Assembly: GCA_964235945.1 (NCBI GenBank)
Contig: CAXSDV010000003.1
Coordinates: 1-64,000, forward strand
From: JASLDZ01 sp964235945
GTDB lineage: Bacteria > Pseudomonadota > Alphaproteobacteria > Caulobacterales > Caulobacteraceae
DNA length: 64,000 nucleotides
Reading direction: 5' to 3'
In this document: positions 7,675-16,531 of the stretch, in pieces
Numbering within the stretch: position 1 is the first letter of the stretch
Layout of the letters: the number at the start of each line of letters is the position of its first letter
Notes under the pieces: model-generated
The model's database searches: none
Told to the model about the DNA's origin: nothing
What the model saw: only the letters and a program-made list of their open reading frames with translations
Made by a program: the position numbers and the translations under genes

Positions 7675-10600
7675 CCCCGCCGGTCGGGCGCGGGCGCGCC
7701 GCCTCCGCCAGCACCTCCCGGTAGACGGCCAGGAGGGCGCGCGCCTGGTCGGCCCCGGCCCACGGCGCCGTCGCGACCTGCGGGGGCGGGCTGAGATACC
7801 GCCCCGGGTCGGCGGCGACCTCGCCGAGCGCCGACGCCAGCCCCGCGGGCGTGGACACGTCCACCACCCAGCCGTTCACGCCCGGGGTGACCGCCTCGCC
7901 GATGGCGCCCCGGTCGCCGGCCACCACCCACAGCCCCGCGCCGATCGCCTCGCGCGTGACCAGGCCGAAGCTCTCCGGCCAGGTCGACGGGGCCGCCAGC
8001 ACGTCTTGGCCGGCGTAGAAGTCCGCCATGCCGTCCTGGCTCCTGCGTCCCACCCGGCGCACGGGCGTGGCGCCCCAGACCTCGTGCAGTTCGGGGCCCC
8101 CCACCCGCTCGGGTTCGAGCAAGGTGAGCTCCAGGCCGGGCAGGTGCGATTGCGACAGGCAGGCCCGCAACAGCGGCAGCCCCTTGTGCCAGCCGCCCCC
8201 GCCCACGTGGCAGAGCCGCACGCGCCCCGACGCGGAAACCGTTCGCTCGCGCGACGTCGGGGGCGCCGCGCCGTTGGGGACGGCTTGGACGCGCTCGAAG
8301 CCGAGGTCGCGGTGCAGCCGCGCGAAGCTCTCGGACACCGCCAGCACGCGCTCCGCCCCCGCCAGCAAGCCGGCCAGGCTGCGTCGACGCCGCAGCGAAG
8401 CGCCCGTCGACAGGCCGGGCGTCGGCCGCAGGGGCGGTTGGACCCGCGGGTCCTGAAGCACCCCCTGCTCGTCGAGCAGGAACTGGTGGTCGTGAATCCA
8501 CCAAGCGTCGTGGAGGGTGACGACGTAGGGCAGGCCGCGCGCCGCGCACGCCTCGACGGCGGAGGCGGTGATGCGCTGGATGCAGTGGAAATGCACGACG
8601 TCCGGCGCCCATGCGTCAAGTATGCGGTCGAACACGCGGCCGCAGTCGGGATTGAAGGCGCGGCGGTCGGGACCGTCGGGCGCGCCGAAACGGAACACGG
8701 GAACGCCGCGGTGGGCGCCCACCCGCAGGTCGTAGGGACGGGCCGGATCGAAGTCGGTGGCGGCCACCGCGAAATCGAGACCGGCCCCGGCGGGATCGTC
8801 CAGGAACGCTTCCAGGTTCTCCTGCACCACCCGGGTCGCGCCGCCGAAGGTGTCCGGCGGGAAGAACACGTTGACCAACAGGATGCGTGGTCGGCGGGCG
8901 CCGCCCGTCGCCGCACGCGGCAGGAGGGCGTCGAGCCGCGCGGCCAGGACCGGCGTGGAGGTGGAGCGTTCCGCCTCCCCGCGCGCCTGCTCGCCCAGGG
9001 CGCGCCGCAGGTCGGCGTCCCCGATCAGGGCGAGCACGTGGCGCTCGTCGGACGCGGACGCGCCGGTGAGGGTGGGCACGCCCGCGAGGGCGGCGGCCCT
9101 GCGGCGGACGGCGCCCGCCGCACTTGTCGCGCCCACGGCGGACTCGAGGTGGATGTCGACCTCGGCCAGGAGCGCGACGAAATCTTCGAAAGCTGCGAGC
9201 GGGTCCATGCGCGTCACGTGCGAGACCCGCGACCGCAGCTCCGCCGGCCAGCCTTGAACAGGCGCGTCCCCCGCCAGCACCAGGCGGGCGTCGGGGGAGG
9301 CCTCCAACGCCCGTCGCAGGAGGGGCGCGGTCGACGCCGCGAACGCGTCCGGGTCCGCTCCCGCGTCGTGGAGGATCGCCACCCGGCCGTTCCGGCGGAC
9401 CCGCGCCGTTTCCACCCTCCCACCCGTTCCGCCCGCTTCGACGACGTCGGGCAGGAGGTGGACCTCGCCCACGCCCGCGACTTCGCGCAGGCGTGCGGCG
9501 GCGGCGGGCGTGGCGGCCACGACCAGGTCGCAGAAGCCGGCGGGCGCGTCGGCCAACCGCGCGGCCGACCCGCCTTCGCCGGCCCCCGTCGAGTCGTGGA
9601 GGGTGCGCACCCCCAGTCGTCGCGCGGTCTCGATCGCGCCCACCACGCGCGCGTCCGCCAGCGCATCCACGAACAGGGCGGCCGAACAGCCCGGGAGGGC
9701 GGAGGTGAAGCCGTCCACATCCTGCGGGTCGTGGACGGTGCGGGGGCGGGCCAGCGCGTCCAACAGGCGCAGCCACGAGCGCAGGCGCGCCGCCGCCTCC
9801 GGTCCGGCCCCGACCAGCAGCGCCACGCGCCCGTCGGCGGCGGCGGGCGCGGGCGCGGCCGGAGGCGGGAACTCGGTCCAACGTGCGCGACAGCGCGCCA
9901 GAGCCGCGCGTCCGTCGGCGTTCGGCGCCGCGAGGGCCGCGTCGAACTCCATCGCGATCGCCTCCGCGACCGCTTGCGACCAGCGCGGCGCCCCCCCGTA
10001 ACGGTCCGCGCCGGCGGCCAGGAGCGCGAGCGCGTCCCGCGGCCGCTCCAGCGCCAGGGCCGCCCGGGCGCCGCCCACGAAGGTCGCCAGGTCCGCGTCC
10101 GCGTGGCGAGCGGCGGCCGCACCGAGTTCCAGCGCGTCTTCCCAGCGGCCGCAGCGGCCGCTGAGGTCGGCCGCGCGCCGCAGCCCGTCGAAGCCCGACA
10201 AACCCCGCTCACGCGCCGCCCGCACCAGCGCCGCCGCCCGTTCGGGGCTACGGGCGACCCAGGCCTCGCCGACGGCCACCAGGAAGTCCGCCGCCCCCGG
10301 TCCCTCGCAGGGCGGGGCGGCGGCGTCGGACGCGCTCGAGACCAGGTGCTCCAGCGCCGACCACCGCGTGCTTCCCGCCTCGGCATGCGCGGCCAGGTGG
10401 GCGCGCCAATCGAAGGCCGGCGGGTAGGCGTGCAGCCGCAGCCCGAGCCGGCGCAGGTGCTCGTCCGCGTTCCCCGGCGCCAGCCGCCGCGCGTCCGTGA
10501 ACAGCCAGGCGCGGTGCAGCGCGGCGTCCTCGCCCTCCACCTGCGGATGGGTTTCGCGCACGTGGGCGGGGTCGAACCGCTGGTGGAACGAGGGCGAGGC

Positions 10601-11212
10601 GAGGTGGGCCGCATCCGCCTCCAGCAGGCGCTCCGCCGCCGCCTCGATGGAGTCCGCCTCGCCCGCCCAGCGCCAGTTCAGCAGCCGGAACTCCGACGGG
10701 CGGATCGCGTCGATCCAGGCGCCTCCCGGCCAGCCGCGCGCTTGCGCGAGTTCGCGGCCGGAGCCGATCCGCCCGCAGGCCGCGCCGCCGTCGCGGAAGT
10801 CGAGCCAGGCCTCGTCGTCGGACATGCCCAGGGCGTGCGGGTTCAGCTCCCGGTACAGGTCGGGGTTGAAGGCGCGGTGACGGCGCCCCTCGCGCACCCC
10901 GTGCCGGACGAGGTGGAGCAGCAGGTCCCAGTCCGCCAAGGCGAGGAGGTCGGGGTTGGCGTCCCGATAGGCCCCGAGGTCGTAGCCTTGCGGCAGGTGC
11001 GGTCCCTGCGCCGCGGCCAGCGCCTGCAGGTTGCGGCTGCGGCCCTCGGCGGCCCCCGCGCGCGCATAGTGGCGCGCGGCGGCCTCGGCGCTCAGGCCGG
11101 CCAGGTCGGGGTGGAGCCCGCGGTAGAGGTCGGCGTCGAAGTCCGCCGGAGCCTGGGGAGGCGCGAGCCGGTCCGAGATCCCGCGCATCAGGCGGGCGAC
11201 GATCGGGCCCAT
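7637..11212 (-). CDS. Giant multi-domain glycosyltransferase, paralogue with degenerate middle domain
   Basis: 1191 residues, colinear with the giant protein at 281-4114. Three N-terminal repeats (DLYRGLHPDL, AYRDANPDL, DLYRELNPH with HY/EGR partners) are followed by a shared central region. The middle GT-B domain has decayed: where the paralogue has YDIDDLLFD this one has LHDSTGAGE (near residue 537), and its Glu-rich KSEIKWLEAAA has become AVRRRAAALAG (near 702). The C-terminal GT4 domain is intact, with RILLVNVFFPP (about 774) and PESFGLVTREA (about 1079). The ATG at 11212 follows GGGGAACG; earlier in-frame starts exist. Likely one active transferase plus a structural domain. Confidence 0.85.
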   Translation of the reverse strand: MGPIVARLMRGISDRLAPPQAPADFDADLYRGLHPDLAGLSAEAAARHYARAGAAEGRSRNLQALAAAQGPHLPQGYDLGAYRDANPDLLALADWDLLLHLVRHGVREGRRHRAFNPDLYRELNPHALGMSDDEAWLDFRDGGAACGRIGSGRELAQARGWPGGAWIDAIRPSEFRLLNWRWAGEADSIEAAAERLLEADAAHLASPSFHQRFDPAHVRETHPQVEGEDAALHRAWLFTDARRLAPGNADEHLRRLGLRLHAYPPAFDWRAHLAAHAEAGSTRWSALEHLVSSASDAAAPPCEGPGAADFLVAVGEAWVARSPERAAALVRAARERGLSGFDGLRRAADLSGRCGRWEDALELGAAAARHADADLATFVGGARAALALERPRDALALLAAGADRYGGAPRWSQAVAEAIAMEFDAALAAPNADGRAALARCRARWTEFPPPAAPAPAAADGRVALLVGAGPEAAARLRSWLRLLDALARPRTVHDPQDVDGFTSALPGCSAALFVDALADARVVGAIETARRLGVRTLHDSTGAGEGGSAARLADAPAGFCDLVVAATPAAAARLREVAGVGEVHLLPDVVEAGGTGGRVETARVRRNGRVAILHDAGADPDAFAASTAPLLRRALEASPDARLVLAGDAPVQGWPAELRSRVSHVTRMDPLAAFEDFVALLAEVDIHLESAVGATSAAGAVRRRAAALAGVPTLTGASASDERHVLALIGDADLRRALGEQARGEAERSTSTPVLAARLDALLPRAATGGARRPRILLVNVFFPPDTFGGATRVVQENLEAFLDDPAGAGLDFAVAATDFDPARPYDLRVGAHRGVPVFRFGAPDGPDRRAFNPDCGRVFDRILDAWAPDVVHFHCIQRITASAVEACAARGLPYVVTLHDAWWIHDHQFLLDEQGVLQDPRVQPPLRPTPGLSTGASLRRRRSLAGLLAGAERVLAVSESFARLHRDLGFERVQAVPNGAAPPTSRERTVSASGRVRLCHVGGGGWHKGLPLLRACLSQSHLPGLELTLLEPERVGGPELHEVWGATPVRRVGRRSQDGMADFYAGQDVLAAPSTWPESFGLVTREAIGAGLWVVAGDRGAIGEAVTPGVNGWVVDVSTPAGLASALGEVAADPGRYLSPPPQVATAPWAGADQARALLAVYREVLAEAARPRPTGGVSRPGRARGGGT

Positions 11213-11340
11213 CAGACGTTCCCCGCCCGCAAGCGCTCCGCCGCGCAGGGCGCCGGCCCTTGTCGGAGCCGCCGTCCCACCGGTCAAGGGCGGGCGCCGG
11301 CGGGGTGCGCGCGGCGGTGCGGCCGGTCTAGGATGGCGCC

Positions 11341-13425
11341 ATGCCCGAGCTTCGGCCCGCCCCGCCGCCCTTCGCCAGTCCCTACGCCCACGGCTTCGTG
11401 CGCCTGGCGGTGGGGGTTCCGCGCGTGCGCCCGGCCGACCCCGGCTTCAACGCCGGGGAGACGCGCAGGCTGCTGGACGAAGCGGACGCGGCGGGGGCGG
11501 CGGTGCTGCTGTGCCCGGAGCTGGGCCTCAGCGGCTACGCCGTCGACGACCTCCTGGGCCAGGAAGCGCTGCTGGCGCGGGTGCGGGTGGAGATCGCGGG
11601 GTTGGCGCACGCCACCCGCGACCGCCGGCCCCTGCTGGCGGTGGGCGCGCCCCTGGCGGTGGAAGGGCGCTTGTTCAACTGCGCGGTGCTGATGGGCGGC
11701 GGGCGCGTGCTGGGCGTCATCCCCAAGATCCACCTGCCCAACTACCGCGAGTTCTACGAGCGGCGCTGGTTCGCCAGCGGGGCGGGGGTGGTCGGGCGCG
11801 AGGTGGAGCTGGCGGGCGGGCGCGTCCCCTTCGGGACCGACCTGCTGGTGCGTGTGGACGGGCCCACGCCCTTCACCGCGCACGCGGAGATCTGCGAGGA
11901 CCTCTGGGTTCCCGAACCCCCCAGCGGCCGCGCGGCGCTGGCGGGGGCGCAGGTGCTGCTCAACCTGTCGGCCTCCAACATCGTGCTGGGCAAGGCGGAC
12001 ACGCGCCGGCTGCTGTGCGCCGCCCAGTCGGCCCGGTGCCTGGCGGCCTACGCCTACGCCGCCGCGGGGCCGGGCGAGTCGACCACCGACCTCGCCTGGG
12101 ACGGCCACGCCGCGATCTACGACCTGGGCGAGCGCCTGGCGGAGACCGAACGCTTTCCCCGCGACTCGACGTTGCTGGTCGCGGACGTGGACGTGCGGCG
12201 CCTGGACGCCGAGCGCCTGCGCACCGGCAGCTTCGGCGACGGGGCCCCGCCCACCGGCGCCGCCGCCTGGCGCACGGTCGCGTTCAGCTACGCCGCGCCC
12301 GCCGGGCCCCTCGCCCTGCGCCGCGCCGTGGCGCGCTTCCCCTACGTGCCCGACGACCCCGCCCGCCTGGCCGAGACCTGCCACGAGGCGTGGAACATCC
12401 AGGTGCAGGGCCTGACCGAGCGCCTGCGCTCCAGCGGGATCGGCCGGGCGGTGATCGGCGTCTCCGGCGGGCTGGACTCGACCCAGGCGCTGATCGTGGC
12501 CTGCCGGGCGATGGACCTGCTGGAGCGGCCCCGGTCGGACGTGCTGGCCTACACCCTGCCGGGCTTCGCCACCTCCGACGCCACCCGTGGCTACGCCTGG
12601 GCGCTGATGCGCGCCCTCCACGTCACCGCCGCCGAGATCGACATCCGCCCCGCCGCCCTGCGCATGCTGCAGGACATGGGCCACCCCTACGGCCGGGGCG
12701 AGCCGGTCTACGACCTCGCCTTTGAGAACGTGCAGGCGGGGTTGCGCACCGACTACCTGTTCCGCCTGGCGGGGATGCACGGCGCGCTGGTGGTGGGCAC
12801 GGGCGACCTCAGCGAGCTCGCGCTGGGCTGGTGCACCTACGGGGTGGGCGACCAGATGAGCCACTACAACCCCAACGTCGGCGTCTCCAAGACGCTGATC
12901 CAGCACCTGATCGGCTTCGCCGCGGACTCCGGCGAGTTCGACGCGGGGGTGTCGGACACGCTGCGGGCGGTGCTGGCCATGGAGATCAGCCCCGAGCTCG
13001 TGCCCGCGGGGGAGGGCGGGACGGGCCCCCAGTCCACCCAGGCGGTGGTGGGTCCCTATCCGCTGCAGGACTTCACCCTCCACCACCTCACGCGCTACGG
13101 CACGGCGCCCTCCAAGATCGCCTACCTGGCCTGGACCGCTTGGAGCGACGCGTCCGCCGGGCGCTGGCCGCAGGGGATCGCCCCCGGCGACCGGCGCGCC
13201 TACGACCTGCCGCAGATCAAGCGTTGGATGGCGCTGTTCCTGCGGCGCTTCTTCGCCAACCAGTTCAAGCGCTCGGCCCTGCCCAACGGCCCCAAGCTCT
13301 CCTCCGGCGGCTCCCTCTCCCCCCGCGGCGACTGGCGCATGCCCTCGGACGCCCGCCCGGACGCCTGGCTGGACGAGCTGGAGGCGAACACCCCGGCGGA
13401 CGATCCCGGCCCCGCGCCGCGGTGA
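11341..13425 (+). CDS. nadE: Glutamine-dependent NAD+ synthetase
   Basis: 694 residues, the expected length for the two-domain enzyme that converts deamido-NAD+ to NAD+ with ATP and glutamine. The N-terminal nitrilase-type glutaminase shows the Glu-Lys-Cys triad: CPELGLSGY (Glu about 60), IPKIHLPNYRE (Lys about 129), AEICEDLW (Cys about 185). The C-terminal synthetase has the ATP pyrophosphatase loop SGGLDST near 376. Cytoplasmic, last step of NAD biosynthesis. Transcribed divergently from the giant glycosyltransferase across a 128-bp spacer in which I could not assign a promoter. Confidence 0.95.
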   Translation: MPELRPAPPPFASPYAHGFVRLAVGVPRVRPADPGFNAGETRRLLDEADAAGAAVLLCPELGLSGYAVDDLLGQEALLARVRVEIAGLAHATRDRRPLLAVGAPLAVEGRLFNCAVLMGGGRVLGVIPKIHLPNYREFYERRWFASGAGVVGREVELAGGRVPFGTDLLVRVDGPTPFTAHAEICEDLWVPEPPSGRAALAGAQVLLNLSASNIVLGKADTRRLLCAAQSARCLAAYAYAAAGPGESTTDLAWDGHAAIYDLGERLAETERFPRDSTLLVADVDVRRLDAERLRTGSFGDGAPPTGAAAWRTVAFSYAAPAGPLALRRAVARFPYVPDDPARLAETCHEAWNIQVQGLTERLRSSGIGRAVIGVSGGLDSTQALIVACRAMDLLERPRSDVLAYTLPGFATSDATRGYAWALMRALHVTAAEIDIRPAALRMLQDMGHPYGRGEPVYDLAFENVQAGLRTDYLFRLAGMHGALVVGTGDLSELALGWCTYGVGDQMSHYNPNVGVSKTLIQHLIGFAADSGEFDAGVSDTLRAVLAMEISPELVPAGEGGTGPQSTQAVVGPYPLQDFTLHHLTRYGTAPSKIAYLAWTAWSDASAGRWPQGIAPGDRRAYDLPQIKRWMALFLRRFFANQFKRSALPNGPKLSSGGSLSPRGDWRMPSDARPDAWLDELEANTPADDPGPAPR

Positions 13426-13520
13426 GCGCGCGCGCCTTGGCGCCGCCTTCATGCTTCCTATGTTGACACGCGACAGTGCATGCCCCGACCTGTGCGGCGG
13501 GGCTTCGAGGCCGTGAAATC

Positions 13521-15437
13521 ATGAACGTGCGCAATCTGGCGATCTGGGGCGTGTTCGTCGCCGTGCTGCTCATGCTGTTCTACAGCGTGATGAAACCCGC
13601 GGCCGGCGCCCAGGGCGCGGTGGACGACATCAGCTATTCCCAGCTCCTCCAGAAGGTCGACAGCGACCAGGTGAAGGAGGCGGTGATCCGCGGCGAGACG
13701 GTGATCGCCACCGACGCCGGCAAGCACCAGTTCGCGGTGGTCCTGCCCGCGAGCTCGGACGACCTGCTCAAGCGGATGGAGGCCCACGGGGTCAACATCC
13801 AGGCGCGCTCCACCCAGCCGTCCATTTGGATGTCGCTCCTGGGCTCGCTCCTGCCCATCGCCCTGATGGTGGGCGTGTGGGTGTTCTTCATGCGGCAGAT
13901 GCAGGGCGCCGGCAAAGGCGCCATGGGCTTCGGCAAGTCGAAGGCCAAGCTCCTCACCGAGAACAAGAACCGCAAGACCTTCGAGGACGTGGCGGGCGTG
14001 GAGGAGGCCAAGGACGAGCTGCAGGAGATCGTCGACTTCCTCAAGGACCCGGCCAAGTTCCAGCGCCTGGGCGGCAAGATCCCCAAGGGCGCCCTGCTGG
14101 TCGGCCCTCCCGGCACCGGCAAGACGCTGCTGGCGCGCGCGGTGGCGGGCGAGGCGGGCGTGCCTTTCTTCACCATCTCGGGCTCCGACTTCGTGGAGAT
14201 GTTCGTGGGCGTGGGCGCGAGCCGCGTGCGCGACATGTTCGAGCAGGCCAAGAAGAACGCGCCCTGCATCATCTTCATCGACGAGATCGACGCGGTGGGC
14301 CGCCACCGCGGCGCCGGCCTGGGCGGCGGCAACGACGAGCGCGAGCAGACGCTGAACCAGCTCCTGGTGGAGATGGACGGCTTCGAGGCCAACGAGGGCA
14401 TCATCCTGGTGGCCGCCACCAACCGCCCGGACGTGCTCGACCCCGCCCTGCTGCGCCCGGGCCGCTTCGACCGCCAGGTCGTCGTGCCCAACCCGGACGT
14501 GGGCGGCCGCGAGAAGATCCTGCGCGTGCACATGCGCAACGTGCCGCTCGCCGCCGACGTGGACGTGAAGACCATCGCCCGCGGCACCCCCGGCTTCTCG
14601 GGCGCCGACCTCGCCAACCTCGTCAACGAGGCGGCGCTGACCGCGGCGCGGCGCAACAAGAAGATGGTGGCCCAGGGCGACTTTGAGGACTCTAAGGACA
14701 AGGTCATGATGGGCGCCGAGCGCAAATCCATGGCCATGACCGACGAGGAGAAGAAGCTCACCGCCTATCACGAGGGCGGCCACGCCATCCTCGCCCTGAC
14801 CGTGCCGTCCACCGACCCGGTGCACAAGGCGACGATCATCCCCCGCGGTCGCGCGCTGGGCATGGTGATGCAGCTGCCGGAAGGCGACCGCTACTCCATG
14901 CGCTTCCAGCAGATGACTTCGCGCCTGACCATCCTCATGGGCGGCCGGGTGGCGGAGGAGCTGATCTTCGGCAAGGAGAACATCACCTCCGGCGCCTCGT
15001 CCGACATCGAGCAGGCCACGCGGCTGGCCAAGGCGATGGTGACCAAGTGGGGCTACTCCGAGGAGCTGGGCCTCGTGGCCTACGGCGACAACAACGACGA
15101 GGTGTTCCTGGGCATGAGCATGGGCCGCACCCAGGCCGTGTCCGACGAGACCGCCAAGAAGATCGACGCGGAGGTCAAGCGCCTGGTGCACGCGGGCTAT
15201 GACGAGGCCAAGCGCATCCTGACCGAGCGCATGGAGGACCTGCACGTGCTGGCCAGGACCTTGCTCGAGTACGAGACGCTCTCGGGCGACGAGATCATCA
15301 AGGTGCTGCAAGGCATCATGCCGGTGCGCGACAAGCCGGACGAGCCGCGTGCGCCGGGGGCCTCCGTCTCGGTGCCCCTGACCCACCAGCCCAAGCCGCT
15401 GCCCTTCCCGCCGGGCGCGGAGCCCTCGCCGGCCTGA
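13521..15437 (+). CDS. ftsH: ATP-dependent zinc metalloprotease FtsH
   Basis: 638-residue inner-membrane AAA+ protease for membrane-protein quality control and turnover of regulators. Visible: two membrane segments (about 5-22 and 103-122) flanking a periplasmic loop, Walker A GPPGTGKT (195), Walker B IIFIDEID (250), second region of homology ending LLRPGRFDRQ (about 315), and the zinc site HEGGH (417). The ATG at 13521 gives a normal N-terminus. A TTGACA hexamer at 13463-13468 lies upstream but no convincing -10 pairs with it. In many relatives ftsH follows tilS; here it follows nadE. A hairpin terminator follows. Confidence 0.97.
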   Translation: MNVRNLAIWGVFVAVLLMLFYSVMKPAAGAQGAVDDISYSQLLQKVDSDQVKEAVIRGETVIATDAGKHQFAVVLPASSDDLLKRMEAHGVNIQARSTQPSIWMSLLGSLLPIALMVGVWVFFMRQMQGAGKGAMGFGKSKAKLLTENKNRKTFEDVAGVEEAKDELQEIVDFLKDPAKFQRLGGKIPKGALLVGPPGTGKTLLARAVAGEAGVPFFTISGSDFVEMFVGVGASRVRDMFEQAKKNAPCIIFIDEIDAVGRHRGAGLGGGNDEREQTLNQLLVEMDGFEANEGIILVAATNRPDVLDPALLRPGRFDRQVVVPNPDVGGREKILRVHMRNVPLAADVDVKTIARGTPGFSGADLANLVNEAALTAARRNKKMVAQGDFEDSKDKVMMGAERKSMAMTDEEKKLTAYHEGGHAILALTVPSTDPVHKATIIPRGRALGMVMQLPEGDRYSMRFQQMTSRLTILMGGRVAEELIFGKENITSGASSDIEQATRLAKAMVTKWGYSEELGLVAYGDNNDEVFLGMSMGRTQAVSDETAKKIDAEVKRLVHAGYDEAKRILTERMEDLHVLARTLLEYETLSGDEIIKVLQGIMPVRDKPDEPRAPGASVSVPLTHQPKPLPFPPGAEPSPA

Positions 15438-15463
15438 CGGCGGGCGGGACGCGACGGGACAGG

Positions 15464-15494
15464 ACACGCCGGTCCGGGTGGGGCCGGCGTGTTT
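15464..15494 (+). terminator. Rho-independent terminator of ftsH
   Basis: Nine perfect pairs, ACACGCCGG (15464-15472) with CCGGCGTGT (15484-15492), extended inward by one G-U and two G-C pairs to a 5-nt loop and followed by TT. It lies 27 nt after the ftsH stop. The remaining 245 bp to ubiE hold no gene that I can support. Confidence 0.75.
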
Positions 15495-15739
15495 CGCTGC
15501 AGGGGCTTGTTCTGCGGGGTGGCCGGCGCCAGCCCGGCGTCCGGGGCGCGACCGCCGCTTCGCGCCGCAGGGCGCCTTCGGGGGCGATCGGCCCGGAGCG
15601 CGGGCGCGCCGCCTCCTCATGGTCGGCCTGAGCGTGCGCGGGCGGGCGGCGTGCCGGCCGTGAGCCTCGCCCTGAACGGGCTGCGCCGGAGGCGGGGAGC
15701 GCGCTGGAGCGCGGCGGCGATCTCCTCTACCAAGCGCCC

Positions 15740-16525
15740 ATGAGCGACCCCTTTCGAGACCCAGGCCGCGATCAAGGCCGCGCCAGCTTCGGCTTCGCCG
15801 ACGTCGACCCGGCGCAGAAGCCCTCGCTGGTGCGCGGCGTGTTCGACCGGGTGGCGGGCCGCTACGACCTGATGAACGACCTGATGAGCGCGGGCGTGCA
15901 CCGGGTGTGGAAGGACATGACCGCCGCGCGCCTCAACCCCCAGCCCGGTGAGACGATCGTGGACTGCGCGGGCGGCACGGGCGACGTGGCGCGCCGCCTC
16001 GTCAAGCTTTCCCGCGCGGCCAAGGCCCGCCGGGGCGGCGCGGACGCGCGGGTGCTGGTGGTGGACTACAACGCCGAGATGATCGGCGCGGGCCGCGCGC
16101 GCGGGGAGGAGCCGGAGATCGAATGGGCGGTGGGCGACGCCCAGCGCCTGCCCCTGCCCGACGCCAGCGCCCACGCCTACGTCATCGCCTTCGGCATCAG
16201 GAACGTCACCCGCATCGAGGCGGCGCTGGCGGAGGCGCGGCGGGTGCTGAAGCCCGGCGGTCGTTTCCTGTGCCTGGAGTTCTCGCGCCCGCCCGCCGCG
16301 GCCCTGCGCGCCGCCTACGACGCCTACTCGTTCAACGTGATCCCCGCCGTGGGGCAGGTGGTCGCCCGTGACCGCGCCTCCTACCAGTACCTAGTGGAGA
16401 GCATCCGCCGCTTCCCCGACCAGCCGACCTTCGCGCGCATGATCGGCGAGGCGGGCTTCTCCCGCGCGGGCTGGACCGACTTCACCGGCGGGGTGGCCGC
16501 GCTCCACCACGGCTGGGCGCTCTAG
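15740..16525 (+). CDS. ubiE: Ubiquinone/menaquinone C-methyltransferase UbiE
   Basis: 261 residues. S-adenosylmethionine-dependent C-methylation of 2-methoxy-6-polyprenyl-benzoquinol (and demethylmenaquinol) in quinone synthesis. Shows the UbiE N-terminal signature VFDRVAGRYDLMNDLMS, the SAM-binding DCAGGTGDVA, and the second UbiE signature around FGIRNVTRIEAALAEARRVL. Followed after 6 nt by ubiB, the usual alphaproteobacterial pairing; mutM, which often precedes ubiE in that group, is instead at 27.8 kb. Confidence 0.96.
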   Translation: MSDPFRDPGRDQGRASFGFADVDPAQKPSLVRGVFDRVAGRYDLMNDLMSAGVHRVWKDMTAARLNPQPGETIVDCAGGTGDVARRLVKLSRAAKARRGGADARVLVVDYNAEMIGAGRARGEEPEIEWAVGDAQRLPLPDASAHAYVIAFGIRNVTRIEAALAEARRVLKPGGRFLCLEFSRPPAAALRAAYDAYSFNVIPAVGQVVARDRASYQYLVESIRRFPDQPTFARMIGEAGFSRAGWTDFTGGVAALHHGWAL

Positions 16526-16531
16526 CGCGCC

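Noticed and set aside
13463..13491. TTGACA as a full ftsH promoter
   Set aside because: The -35 is good but no acceptable -10 lies 16-18 nt on, and no heat-shock consensus could be fitted.
11284..15620. Long antisense open frames over nadE and ftsH
   Set aside because: Low-complexity translations opposite two well-conserved enzymes; GC shadow frames.
15495..15739. Short frames between ftsH and ubiE
   Set aside because: No ribosome site, no recognisable protein, composition like shadow frames.
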